From positions 62,001 through 126,000 of the forward strand of contig NZ_JHWD01000002.1 in the NCBI RefSeq assembly GCF_000622225.1: 64,000 bases of DNA, written 5' to 3'. The position numbers and the translations under genes are program-made. This document shows positions 10,201 to 17,301 of the stretch, piece after piece (the first letter of the stretch is position 1; every line of letters starts with the position of its first letter). The notes beneath the pieces were generated by a model, which saw only the letters and a program-made list of their open reading frames with translations, had not been told where the DNA came from and did no database searches. This stretch comes from Roseomonas mucosa ATCC BAA-692. Its GTDB lineage: Bacteria; Pseudomonadota; Alphaproteobacteria; Acetobacterales; Acetobacteraceae.

Positions 10201-10417
10201 CTTCCGGCAGCGCCGTCAGGAAGTCCTTGGTGACATGGATGCCGATCCGGCCCGGCCGCCCGAAGGCGTGCAGGTCCTCGTGAAAGACGGGGACGTGGTT
10301 GGTGACGAAGGCCACGTCGGCCCCGGCGCGGGCGAGGCACTGCGCCAGCACATAGGCCGCGAGCCGGCCGCCGCCGTAGTTGCCGGGCGCGTTGGTGACA
10401 AAGATCGCGACCCGCAT
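7205..10417 (-). CDS. Large GT4-type glycosyltransferase with repeated C-terminal beta domains
   Basis: The 1,070-residue protein has an N-terminal GT-B fold (about 1-365): MRVAIFVTNAPGNYGGGRLA at the start and the EX7E motif in SWFEGYGLPPIEALTVG (E277, E285), typical of GT4 transferases that use nucleotide sugars. After a proline-rich linker (365-385) come at least two, probably three, related beta domains (about 395-490, 510-600 and 635-720) that share GELLGE and GF turns. The last 340 residues are unassigned. The start ATG shares one base with the preceding stop (TGATG at 10415-10419). A 400-residue longer in-frame extension would overlap that gene fully and is rejected. Acceptor and donor are unknown; the context suggests surface or flagellar glycan synthesis. 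Confidence 0.78.
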   Translation of the reverse strand: MRVAIFVTNAPGNYGGGRLAAYVLAQCLARAGADVAFVTNHVPVFHEDLHAFGRPGRIGIHVTKDFLTALPEGRFDVVVLIPTQSLDRMVYVGARGFAQRRGARMCIFNFETPNWFNAAVPVPRDEVLWREWKLATEDVAENGVLILSNSRESEKYARLWYDDERLEFGHWHQPINLDAAARAAVQYREKRILSFVRPRDPHKGAGDLIDVLCEEMRGWTLSLIVGSPKLDEAYRDALVPVARRYGVEVEVHPLASDTQKFVELRRARMLLYPSWFEGYGLPPIEALTVGTPCVCYDLDVVKEVCGDALITAPVGDVAKLREGVLRVMKSSPEDWAYLPQVVEAVSSVERCGQAALAELERFLARPLPPKPQLSTPAKLPKRPEPKRLNLGAAVMHPGWLLEIKGWAAAPPDARVVLRADGELLGEAVRGMVRKDVLKENPWIGTEECGFGLVRPHVAMGHAVQVSAVVLSASGEVLDHATRVYDLVELAKARPAKPPSWWRSGGMKFLREAGSSLVHGWAAGAPVPFLLEGFAGPRRVWMQGGRARPDVMGKLEGFPQQTPGFSAHLGPEESWMLEAAGAFTLVGYSRAGVAVQALPAKWEKAAPGAVEPHLAQGEDPTSLPVLAELKRVALDEYGVLEVEGHVLSRPRMEAIRVLLDGELLGETLPDRLQTGLHNKNRAYGDAYSGFALNGRAPNLPGEEVRVEFIRGGEVAHAIATAPTRMRRGKGARYGADLAWLPPGLLEDAGSGVTLVVIEKGTTLDHLRGAAERALLAELRRRGPLLLLLHGNPHGFTPDLSRWQELCDGLLLVNDLHPGEDALAHSLALLAAEPGLGRVIMRGAKRRSAIPDGLRTTTLLPGAELGAFRAGRLGFGMQPGPGVIGLDGPGLLRALALPGMAPPEGLGEGPWLLLDATLAEAAVLRDALSRLATPLRKAGLSLLCVVDAPPLEPTESLRARLGLPRDLPVAWAASALLLAPATVRAVVDLAPAVGVAPFCGAMAARGVPVLALAGASATGSPWPLVTPKELASGMLPVPVLPGDPYAALEAIEPARAVRDEAESLPLSTAEAA

Positions 10418-12243
10418 CAGGCGGCCCTCCTCCGATCGCGTGCGAAGACCCGGATGCCCTCCGCCTCCAGCCGACGGAGCGCGGGGGCCAGGGCGGCCTC
10501 CTCGGCCGGCGGGATGGCCAGGCGCAGCGAGACGCAGCCGGCATGCAGCACGAAGGCCAGCAGCGGCAGCAGCCGGGAGGGCGCGGCCGGCGTTCCGGCG
10601 AACAGGGGAGCGGCCAGTTCCGCCCCGTAGCCGATCGTCGCCCCCATGCCCCTTGCCGGCGGCCGGCCCCAGAAGGCGGGCGCCCGCGCATCGAACAGGC
10701 TGGCGAGGCGTCCCCGGCGCGGATCGCCGGCCCAGCCGAGTTCCACAACATCCGCCTCCAGCCCCGCCTCGCCGCCGGCGAGGAGCACCAAGTCCTCCTC
10801 GCTGGGCGAGGGGCGGTAGACGGCGGCGTCGGCCAGCAGCGCGATCCCGCCCGCCCGGATGCCGCGCAGCGCCGCCAGGGCGCGCCGGTCGGCGGTCGAG
10901 GGACCCGGCAGCAGCGGAATGGCTTCCAGGCCCCATTCCTCGACAATGGCGCCGAGCGCTTCCCCCTCCGCGCCGACGGCCGGCACCAGAAGGCGCTCCA
11001 CACCGTCGCGCATGGCGCGGGCCAGGGGCTTCACGCCGGATGCTGTGCCGCCACCCAAGGCATTGCCGCCACCCAGGGCATAGAGCCGGCCCTGGGCCAG
11101 TCTCGATAGTTCCCCGGTCAGGGTGTCGCCCTCCGTGCCGTCCACCAGCAGGCCGGTCCGCCCCTCGCCCTCCGGATCGGCGAGGCGTGCCTCCAGCACC
11201 AGCTGACGCAGGGCGCGGTCCAGGGCCTCGGCCGAGGGGCTCGCCATGGGCAGGCCCAGCCCGCGTGCCAGCCCCGTGGCCGGCACCCCGTCCCGCAGCA
11301 CCAGGGTCGGCACCTCCGGACAGAGACGAGACAGGCTGGCGCGCAGCGGTTCGGAGGACAGGATGACGCGGATGCCGCGCAGCCTGTCGCGCATCTGCCC
11401 CACCAGCTTCTGCCGGTGCTGCGGGATATAGACCAAGCGTGGCGCCGTCACCGCCTCGGCGGGCAGCAGGCAGGCACGCGGGAAGGCCAGCGCGGGCTTG
11501 CCGAAGCGTTGCAGCAGTTGCGGGGTTTCGGCCAGCAGCAGCGCGGGCAGGCGCACACCTTCGGCGGGCTTGGCAATCCGCAGCATCACCTGTTCCAGCG
11601 CCGGGTCGCCGGGGAACGGCTCCCACTCGGAGGCCGGCAGGCCACGCGCCGGCACCGCCAGCATCGCCAAGTCGAAATGGGCCAGCATCCGGGCCGTGGC
11701 GCCGGAGAAGCCCGCGGCATCGGACACCAGCAGGAGCCAGGGGGAATGCCCCTCCGCGCGCAACCCTCCGCCCAGGGCACAGAGCCGGTCCCAGCCCTCG
11801 CCCTCGGTGTCCGTGGCGAGGAACAGCACCACGGCGCCCGGCCCTTCGCGCAGGGCGGCCACGGCATCGGCCCGGCGCGAGACCAGGGCCGGCGACGGGC
11901 GGTTCGCGGCCAGCGGACCAAGGCAGCCATGCGGCCGCAGGGCAAGATCGTGACGCCCATCCTTCGTGGTGACCGTCAGGACCGGCGCGGCATCGCGCTC
12001 CGCCAGATGCAGCCTGGCCTCGAAGCGGCCCCCGTCCAGCGGGTGCACCACCTCCGGCGGCCCGTAGCCGGTATCGAGCAGGACGCTCTCGATCTCCGTG
12101 CCCATCGCGTTCATCCGCAACGTGAAGAAGCCGGCCTCGTCGAGGCTGGCCTCGATGACCTGCCCTGGCATGGCTGTATCAGGGCAGCCCTCACCCTCGG
12201 ATTCGTAAGCGGTCATGTCCGGTTGTCGGCGCTCGCGGAACAT
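10417..12243 (-). CDS. Unknown 608-residue protein heading the glycan operon
   Basis: No family is recognised. The protein is cytosolic-looking (no signal peptide or clear membrane segment) and rich in Leu/Ala/Gly, with alternating strand and helix patterns that could be a degenerate Rossmann-like or glycosyltransferase-like fold; this is a weak impression. I chose the ATG at 12241-12243 because AAAGG lies about 10 bases upstream. An in-frame ATG at 12276 (11 residues longer) lacks a ribosome site, and another lies nine codons downstream. It overlaps the glycosyltransferase start by one base and heads the four-gene minus-strand unit. Confidence 0.6.
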   Translation of the reverse strand: MFRERRQPDMTAYESEGEGCPDTAMPGQVIEASLDEAGFFTLRMNAMGTEIESVLLDTGYGPPEVVHPLDGGRFEARLHLAERDAAPVLTVTTKDGRHDLALRPHGCLGPLAANRPSPALVSRRADAVAALREGPGAVVLFLATDTEGEGWDRLCALGGGLRAEGHSPWLLLVSDAAGFSGATARMLAHFDLAMLAVPARGLPASEWEPFPGDPALEQVMLRIAKPAEGVRLPALLLAETPQLLQRFGKPALAFPRACLLPAEAVTAPRLVYIPQHRQKLVGQMRDRLRGIRVILSSEPLRASLSRLCPEVPTLVLRDGVPATGLARGLGLPMASPSAEALDRALRQLVLEARLADPEGEGRTGLLVDGTEGDTLTGELSRLAQGRLYALGGGNALGGGTASGVKPLARAMRDGVERLLVPAVGAEGEALGAIVEEWGLEAIPLLPGPSTADRRALAALRGIRAGGIALLADAAVYRPSPSEEDLVLLAGGEAGLEADVVELGWAGDPRRGRLASLFDARAPAFWGRPPARGMGATIGYGAELAAPLFAGTPAAPSRLLPLLAFVLHAGCVSLRLAIPPAEEAALAPALRRLEAEGIRVFARDRRRAA

Positions 12244-12479
12244 TGAAGTTGCACCTTTCAGCATGCCCACAACCATAGCAAGGGTTAATCACGTTTAAGT
12301 AAATAGACGGACGCGAACGCTTCCATTGTCTCAACTAATGAGAAGCGTTCTAAAGGTCTTACACACTAAATGGTTGTGTCATGCAATCTTGCGGTGCAAA
12401 ATAACCCTTAGTTTACCCACCCATGGTTGTCGCCCCCTGGGTCGTCAACCCGGGCAGCCACCAAAAAGGGACTCACCGC
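12244..12479. promoter_or_regulatory. Divergent, relatively AT-rich promoter region of the glycan locus
   Basis: This region separates the two glycan operons and is clearly less GC-rich than its surroundings. It holds a long dyad (12315-12350). Both sides carry the same arrangement facing outward: TAACCCTT followed by ATGGTTGT (minus side reading down from about 12288 to 12269; plus side 12402-12409 and 12423-12430). A TTAA-N6-TTAA pair lies at 12285-12298; it resembles a CtrA-type site, but the spacing is 6 rather than the usual 7. Promoters for both operons must lie here; exact -35/-10 boxes are not certain. Confidence 0.6.
12315..12350. promoter_or_regulatory. Long dyad in the divergent promoter
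   Basis: GAACGCTTC (12315-12323) and GAAGCGTTC (12342-12350) are perfect inverted repeats. Inside them CATT and AATG pair again with one bulged A, giving a 13-bp imperfect hairpin. No T-run follows, so an operator or a 5' leader structure is more likely than a terminator. Confidence 0.6.
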
Positions 12480-13514
12480 ATGAAAGTGGGGATCATCGGC
12501 TACGGGAAGATGGGGCAGATCCGGGCCGACGCCATCGAGGCTGGGCGGCACGCGGAGATCGCCACCGTCTTCGACACGGTACGGCTGCCCGACTGCCCAT
12601 ATCCCTATGCCGCCTCGGCCGAGGAGATCATCGCCGATCCCAGCCTCGACGCGGTCTTCGTCTGCACGCCGAACTGGCTGAACCGCCCCCTGACCATCGC
12701 CGCCCTGCGGGCCGGAAAGCACGTGTTCTGCGAGAAGCCGCCCTGCTTCAACGGCACCGAGATGCGCGAGATCATCGGTGTCGAGCAGGAATGCGGCCGG
12801 GTCCTGATGTACGGCTTCAACCATCGCCACCACGGCGCGATCCTGCGCATGAAGGAGATGGTCGAGGAAGGCGAGTTCGGCCGGATCCTCTGGATGCGCG
12901 GCCGCTACGGCAAGAGCGTGGACGGCGACTACCTGAAGGGCTGGCGCGCCGACCGGAGCCTCGCCGGCGGCGGCATCCTGCTCGACCAGGGCATCCACAT
13001 GCTCGACCTGCTGCTGCACCTGAACGGGCGTCCGTTCGACGAGGTGCAGGCCATGGTCTCCAACCTCTACTGGAAGACGCCGGGCATCGAGGACAACGTC
13101 TTCGCCCTGATGCGCGACAGCGCCACGGGCTGCGCCGTCTCCTTCCACTCGACCATGACGCAGTGGCGCCACCTCTTCTCGCTCGAGGTCTTCCTGGAGC
13201 GCGGCTACCTCACGCTGAACGGGCTCAAGACCTCCTCCGGCACCTATGGCGAGGAAGTCCTGACCATCGCGCGCAACCGCGCCAGGGCGCCGGCCGCGAG
13301 CTTCGACAGCGAGGAGAAGATCCACTTCGAGGTGGATGCCTCCTGGCAGCGCGAGGTGGACGCCTTCTTCGAGTCGGTTCGCACCGGCTCGGCCGTCACC
13401 TACGGCTCCTCGGCGCAGGCGCTGCAGGTGCTCGACCTGATCGACCGCATCTACGCCCATGAACGGCACGAATCCGCCGATCTGCGCGAGATGCTCCTGG
13501 GACATGCGGACTGA
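12480..13514 (+). CDS. Gfo/Idh/MocA-family oxidoreductase
   Basis: The 344-residue protein has an N-terminal Rossmann fold (KVGIIGYGKMGQIRAD from residue 2), the EKPP motif after HVFC, and the GGGILLDQGIHMLDLL stretch typical of the family's C-terminal domain. Members oxidise or reduce sugars or inositols with NAD(P)H. I chose the ATG at 12480 because the Rossmann strand begins there and AAAAAGGGA precedes it; an in-frame ATG at 12423 would add 19 unrelated residues. It opens a three-gene operon with an SIS isomerase and a cytidylyltransferase, so it probably modifies the sugar that is then activated with CMP. Confidence 0.85.
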   Translation: MKVGIIGYGKMGQIRADAIEAGRHAEIATVFDTVRLPDCPYPYAASAEEIIADPSLDAVFVCTPNWLNRPLTIAALRAGKHVFCEKPPCFNGTEMREIIGVEQECGRVLMYGFNHRHHGAILRMKEMVEEGEFGRILWMRGRYGKSVDGDYLKGWRADRSLAGGGILLDQGIHMLDLLLHLNGRPFDEVQAMVSNLYWKTPGIEDNVFALMRDSATGCAVSFHSTMTQWRHLFSLEVFLERGYLTLNGLKTSSGTYGEEVLTIARNRARAPAASFDSEEKIHFEVDASWQREVDAFFESVRTGSAVTYGSSAQALQVLDLIDRIYAHERHESADLREMLLGHAD

Positions 13515-13527
13515 GGGGAAGAGAGTG

Positions 13528-14124
13528 ATGGACACCAACGTCAAGGACGCCGTCGTGACCAATGACTGGCACGGCTGGCTCGAGAACTACTTCCAGCGCT
13601 ACACGTCGGAGGCCTTCGACGAGAAGCACTACCCGGCGCTGATCGCCTTCCGCGATCTCTGCCTCAAGATCCGCGCCAGCAAGAACAAGCTGCTCTTCGC
13701 CGGCAACGGCGCCTCGGCCTCGATCTCCTCGCACGGCGCGGTGGACTTCACCAAGCAGGGCCGGGTCCGCGCGGTGGACTTCAACGAGCCCAACCTGATC
13801 ACCTGCTTCGCCAACGACTACGGCTATGAGAACTGGATCTGGCGCGCCATGGAGCGCTATGCCGATCCGGGCGACGCGGTGGTGCTGATCTCCGTCAGCG
13901 GCACCTCGCCGAATGCCGTGAAGGCCGCCGAATGGGCCCGCAGGAACGACGTCAGCGTCGTCACCTTCACCGGCAAGTCGCCGGAGAACCCGCTGAAGGC
14001 GCAAGGCGACATCAACTTCCACATCCCCTCGGGCGCCTACAACGTGGTCGAGGGCGTGCACAACATCTGGCTGACCACCGTCGTCGACATGCTGGTCGGC
14101 GAGGCCGAGTACAGCGTGGTCTGA
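13528..14124 (+). CDS. SIS-domain phosphosugar isomerase (GmhA-like)
   Basis: The 198-residue cytosolic protein is one SIS domain. It shows the phosphosugar-binding loop GNGASASISSH (59-69) and SVSGTSPNAVKAA in the middle, as in GmhA/sedoheptulose-7-phosphate isomerases. The start ATG at 13528 follows GAGGGGAAGAG at good distance; an in-frame ATG at 13459 would overlap the preceding gene. It lies 13 bases after the oxidoreductase and 4 bases before the cytidylyltransferase. It likely isomerises a phosphosugar precursor of the CMP-activated sugar; the substrate is not known. Confidence 0.82.
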   Translation: MDTNVKDAVVTNDWHGWLENYFQRYTSEAFDEKHYPALIAFRDLCLKIRASKNKLLFAGNGASASISSHGAVDFTKQGRVRAVDFNEPNLITCFANDYGYENWIWRAMERYADPGDAVVLISVSGTSPNAVKAAEWARRNDVSVVTFTGKSPENPLKAQGDINFHIPSGAYNVVEGVHNIWLTTVVDMLVGEAEYSVV

Positions 14125-14128
14125 CGCC

Positions 14129-14824
14129 ATGCGCATCCTGGCCATGATCCCTGCCCGCATGGGCAGCCAGCGCCTGAAGCAGAAGAACCTCAAGGAGATC
14201 CGCGGCGCGCCGCTGATCGCGCATGCGATCCGCAAGTGCCAGGAGGCCGGGGTCTTCGACGAGATCTGGGTGAATTCGGAGCATCCGGCCTTCGGGCCGG
14301 TGGCGCTGGCCGAAGGCGCCCGCTTCCACCAGCGCCCGGAGCATCTCGGCTCCAACACCGCGACCTCCGAGCAGTTCGTCGCGGAGTTCCTGGAGAAGCG
14401 CACCTGCGACGCGGTGGTGCAGGTGCATTCCATCGCGCCGCTGCTGACGGCGGAGGAGGTCCGCTCCTTCGTCAACCGGCTGCGCGAGGGGCAGGAGGAC
14501 GCGCTGATGAGCGTCATCCACGAGAACCTGGAATGCATGCATCGCGGCGCGCCGGTGAACTTCACCTTCGCCGAGAAGACCAACAGCCAGGACCTGCTGC
14601 CGGTCGAGCGGATCACCTGGTCGATCACCGGCTGGCGGCGCGAGACCTATCTGGAGGCCTTCGCCGCCGGACGCTGCGCCACCTATTCCGGCCGCATCGG
14701 CACCTGGCCGGTGGGCCGGATGGCCGGGCACGTGATCAAGACGCAGGAGGATTTCGACATCGCCGAGGCGCTCTGGGACACGGTGCACCGTCCCGCCGCG
14801 GCGCTGGATGCCGCCGCCGCCTGA
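14129..14824 (+). CDS. Cytidylyltransferase, acylneuraminate/KdsB-like (CMP-sugar synthetase)
   Basis: The 231-residue protein begins with the nucleotidyltransferase signature MIPARMGSQRLKQKNL (residues 6-21), characteristic of NeuA, PseF, LegF and KdsB enzymes that couple a sugar acid to CTP, releasing pyrophosphate. VQVHSIAPLLTAEEV stands where sialate enzymes have LQPTSPL, so the sugar is probably not standard sialic acid. It ends a three-gene operon and is followed by a strong terminator. No NeuB-type synthase is present in the window, so the backbone sugar must be made elsewhere or be something else. Confidence 0.82.
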   Translation: MRILAMIPARMGSQRLKQKNLKEIRGAPLIAHAIRKCQEAGVFDEIWVNSEHPAFGPVALAEGARFHQRPEHLGSNTATSEQFVAEFLEKRTCDAVVQVHSIAPLLTAEEVRSFVNRLREGQEDALMSVIHENLECMHRGAPVNFTFAEKTNSQDLLPVERITWSITGWRRETYLEAFAAGRCATYSGRIGTWPVGRMAGHVIKTQEDFDIAEALWDTVHRPAAALDAAAA

Positions 14825-14847
14825 CGGCGCGATGCATCACCCGACAG

Positions 14848-14879
14848 GAAGCGCCGGGAGGGAGACCTCCCGGCGCTTC
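14848..14879. terminator. Strong bidirectional terminator between convergent genes
   Basis: Two perfect 14-base arms (14848-14861 and 14866-14879) enclose a GAGA loop. The hairpin sits between the end of the plus-strand cytidylyltransferase and the end of the minus-strand hydratase-like gene. The plus-strand side is followed by GTCCTTTCC, moderately T-rich. Confidence 0.75.
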
Positions 14880-14891
14880 GTCCTTTCCGGC

Positions 14892-15677
14892 TCAGGCCGG
14901 AACCCGCATCTCCACCGCGCCGAAACGGCCGAAGGAGGCGCGCACCAGCCCGGGTCGCGGCGGCTGCAGGCAGCCGGTGCAGGAACCGGTCAGCACGTAC
15001 TGCCCCGCCTGGATCGTGTAGCCGCGCGCATTGGCCAGGGCCACGAAGGCCACGGTGGCGCCGAAGGGCCCGCCTTCCACCAGCGCACCAGTGCCCCACG
15101 CCGCCTCGGCTCCGTCGAAGCTGACCGACACCCGCAGCTCCAGCAGCTCCTCCGGCGTCCAGTCCGCGACGCCCTCCCCGACGATGCCGAGGCCCGAGGC
15201 GCCGTTGTCGGCGATCAGGCCGAAGGCGCCGAACTGCCCCAGCGCGGCGAAGCGGGTCTGCGGCACCTCGATCGCGGGATGCACGCCCGTGATCGCCGCC
15301 CGCACCTCCTCCGCCGACCAGGGCGCGCCGCGCGGATCAAGGTCGCGGCCGAAGCGGAAGGCGATCTCGCTCTCCACCCCGGCCTGCGGCAGGTCCGACG
15401 CGGGCGGCTCGGCGCCGGAAGGCAGCACACGCTCCGCCGGCAGCACGCCGAAGAAGCCGCGTTCCAGCCCGAAGCCCTCGCGCACCGACTTCACCGTGGC
15501 GCCCAGCTTCCAGGCCCCGATCTTCCGGATCGTTCCCGCCACCACCGCGTCCTGCACCGCCTCGGCCTCCGCCAGGCTGGCCGGGATCTCGGCCGGCTGC
15601 GGCGCCAGGACGGCGCGGTCCCGCACCGCCGCGATCAGCTTCGCCGCCAGCGCGCGGCGCTCCGCCAACCCGCTCAC
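14892..15677 (-). CDS. 2-keto-4-pentenoate hydratase/fumarylacetoacetate hydrolase-family protein
   Basis: The 261-residue protein resembles MhpD-type hydratases: GAWKLGATVKSV, GVESEIAFRFGRDL with the metal-binding acidic pair, and the closing ADNGASGLGIVG and VLTGSCTG segments. The family adds water to 2-oxo-4-enoates or cleaves oxo-acids with Mg2+. The start is GTG at 15675-15677, which overlaps the preceding stop as GTGA and has GGGGAGGG seven bases upstream; a longer frame would run through the phosphatase gene. Pairing with the inositol-phosphatase-like gene shows co-translation, but a pathway link is not obvious. Confidence 0.78.
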   Translation of the reverse strand: MSGLAERRALAAKLIAAVRDRAVLAPQPAEIPASLAEAEAVQDAVVAGTIRKIGAWKLGATVKSVREGFGLERGFFGVLPAERVLPSGAEPPASDLPQAGVESEIAFRFGRDLDPRGAPWSAEEVRAAITGVHPAIEVPQTRFAALGQFGAFGLIADNGASGLGIVGEGVADWTPEELLELRVSVSFDGAEAAWGTGALVEGGPFGATVAFVALANARGYTIQAGQYVLTGSCTGCLQPPRPGLVRASFGRFGAVEMRVPA

Positions 15678-16402
15678 GAGGGTGCCCTCCCCGTCACGGC
15701 GCGCACATGCATCGGCCCGCCGACCTCGCCGGTGACGGCGATCTCGCCGCCCGCGGCCTCCACCAGCGCGCAGCCGGCGGCGACGTCGTACCAGTTGATG
15801 CCTTCCTCCTCGTAGCCGTCGAAGCGCCCGCAGGCGACCCAGGCCAGGGAGAGCGCGGCGCTGCCGATCATGCGGATCTTGGTCCAGCCCTCGAAGCGGC
15901 CGATCACCCGCGCCAGGCCCTCGGGCGAATGGTCCGCCTTGGCGGGCAGGCCGGTGGACAGCACCGCGCGTGGCCGGGCCGGCGGCTCGACCGGCATGCC
16001 GTCCTGGCGGAAGCCCAGCCCCGGTCCGCCGGAGAAGAGCTCGTCCCGGTTGAAGTCGTAGATCGCGCCCAGCACCGCCTTGTCGTCGCGGCACAGCGCC
16101 ACGGAGACGCAGCAGAGCGGCACGCCCCGGAAGAAGTTCCACGACCCGTCCAGCGGGTCCACCGCCCACCAGGCCTCGCCCGGCGCCGGCTGGCCGCCGA
16201 TCCAGCCGGCCTCCTCGCTGAGCACCGGAAAGGGCGCGGCCTCGCGCAGCGCGGCGATGATCAGGGCCTCGGAGGCCTTGTCCTGCTGAAGTTTGATGTC
16301 CCGGCCGATGGCGGATTCCGCCACGCCGCCGCCGGCGCGCAGCAGATCCCGGCTCACCCTTGCGGCCGACTCGGCCAGGGCGAGAGCTGTCAGGTTGTCC
16401 AT
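15674..16402 (-). CDS. Inositol monophosphatase-family phosphatase
   Basis: The 242-residue protein has the metal-binding signatures of the family: LSEEAGW (E63, E64), VDPLDGSWNF (D82 to G86) and a late INWYDVAAG. Such enzymes remove phosphate from inositol phosphates, 3'-phosphoadenosine nucleotides (CysQ-like) or histidinol phosphate. The TRNF pattern common to the first is SWNF here, so the substrate is open. I chose the ATG at 16402 where the conserved helix MDNLTALALAESAARVS begins; an upstream start at 16552 would add 50 basic residues of no family likeness. It is the promoter-proximal gene of a two-gene operon. Confidence 0.82.
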   Translation of the reverse strand: MDNLTALALAESAARVSRDLLRAGGGVAESAIGRDIKLQQDKASEALIIAALREAAPFPVLSEEAGWIGGQPAPGEAWWAVDPLDGSWNFFRGVPLCCVSVALCRDDKAVLGAIYDFNRDELFSGGPGLGFRQDGMPVEPPARPRAVLSTGLPAKADHSPEGLARVIGRFEGWTKIRMIGSAALSLAWVACGRFDGYEEEGINWYDVAAGCALVEAAGGEIAVTGEVGGPMHVRAVTGRAPS

Positions 16403-16535
16403 GCGCCCAGTTTGCGCCAGCGGGACGGGCAAGGACAGTGCGGAACACGCGCGGGACCGGAATCGGGCGCGTTTCGCACAGGAATCGCATAGTTTCCGAG
16501 AAAAACGTCGGGATTCAGCCTTGTAGGCCGATTCT

Positions 16536-16552
16536 TTGAGATCTAATCTCAA
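16536..16552. promoter_or_regulatory. 17-bp dyad upstream of the YdjM-like gene
   Basis: TTGAGAT and ATCTCAA flank a CTA spacer in the divergent region between the phosphatase (minus) and the YdjM-like gene (plus). Its size suits a dimeric regulator. It does not match the alphaproteobacterial LexA pattern GTTC-N7-GTTC. Confidence 0.45.
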
Positions 16553-16581
16553 GCAGGTTCAACAAGGACGCAGCCACCGGC

Positions 16582-17193
16582 ATGATGGCGGGGTCGCATA
16601 TCGCGCTCGGCGCCGCGGCCTGGCTGGTGGCGGCACCGAAATTCGGCCTTCCCGCCGTGGATGCCGCCTCCCTGGGGCTTGCCGTGCTCGGCGCCTTGTT
16701 GCCGGATATCGACCATCCGAAATCCTGGGTCGGCAAGCGCACGCGGCCGGTCTCCAATGTCATCGGCTGGATCTTCGGCCATCGCGGCATCACCCATTCC
16801 GCCCTGGCCGTCGCGGCCTGCTTCGTGCTGCTGCTGCAGACCGACCTGCCGCGCTGGGTGATGGCGCCTCTGCTGGTGGGCTATCTCTCGCATCTGGTGG
16901 CGGACCTGCTCACGCCCGGCGGGCTGCGCCTCGCCTGGCCGATGAAGGGCACCTGGTCCCTGCCCCTCTGCCGGACCGGCTCCGCCTTCGAGCCGCTGGT
17001 GGTGGCGCTGATCCTGAGTTGCGCGGGCTGCGGAACCTTCGGCAAGCCGGACCTCGCTTCCGGCTGGCGGGCCGCCGGACTCTGCCGGGTCTGGCAGGGC
17101 TACGAGGGCTTCCGTCCCTGCACGCCGGAGCGGGAGCAGCGCGCCCATCCCGTGGAGCGGGCCATGGCGGGTCGCTTCGCCAACCGTTCCTGA
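16582..17193 (+). CDS. YdjM-family (DUF457) membrane-bound metal-dependent hydrolase
   Basis: The 203-residue inner-membrane protein has the family's histidine/aspartate motifs: PDIDHPKSWVGKR near residue 42, GHRGITHS near 66, and GYLSHLVADLLTPGG near 100, between hydrophobic segments. The family is predicted to be metal-dependent hydrolases; the substrate is unknown. Start ATG at 16582 follows AAGGACG; a second ATG is the next codon. The C-terminal 50 residues are polar and not part of the core family. Confidence 0.8.
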   Translation: MMAGSHIALGAAAWLVAAPKFGLPAVDAASLGLAVLGALLPDIDHPKSWVGKRTRPVSNVIGWIFGHRGITHSALAVAACFVLLLQTDLPRWVMAPLLVGYLSHLVADLLTPGGLRLAWPMKGTWSLPLCRTGSAFEPLVVALILSCAGCGTFGKPDLASGWRAAGLCRVWQGYEGFRPCTPEREQRAHPVERAMAGRFANRS

Positions 17194-17301
17194 AGCGGGC
17201 GCCGCGCGGCGATTCGCGTGGCGGGCAAACCTCCCCGTCGTGCCGGGCGTTCCAGAGGGCGGACAGCCGCTCCAAGCCCCATGTCCGAGGGAGGCCACAC
17301 G

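Noticed and set aside
5260-10630. Long plus-strand frames (881 and 893 codons) opposite the glycan genes
   Set aside because: They show no domain or family likeness and are biased to Arg, Gln, His and Ala, as expected for antisense frames in GC-rich DNA. The minus strand carries recognisable proteins over the same bases.
10417-11626. In-frame upstream extension of the glycosyltransferase to 1,473 residues
   Set aside because: The added 400 residues overlap the 608-residue gene in another frame, are Arg/Gly-rich, and precede the true start of the GT-B fold at 10417.
12480-14824. Sialic acid or legionaminic acid pathway
   Set aside because: No NeuB-type synthase, epimerase or acetyltransferase is present, and the cytidylyltransferase motif differs. 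The sugar is therefore left open.
16536-16552. LexA box before the YdjM-like gene
   Set aside because: E. coli ydjM is SOS-regulated, but the sequence here is a short inverted repeat, not the alphaproteobacterial GTTC-N7-GTTC direct repeat.
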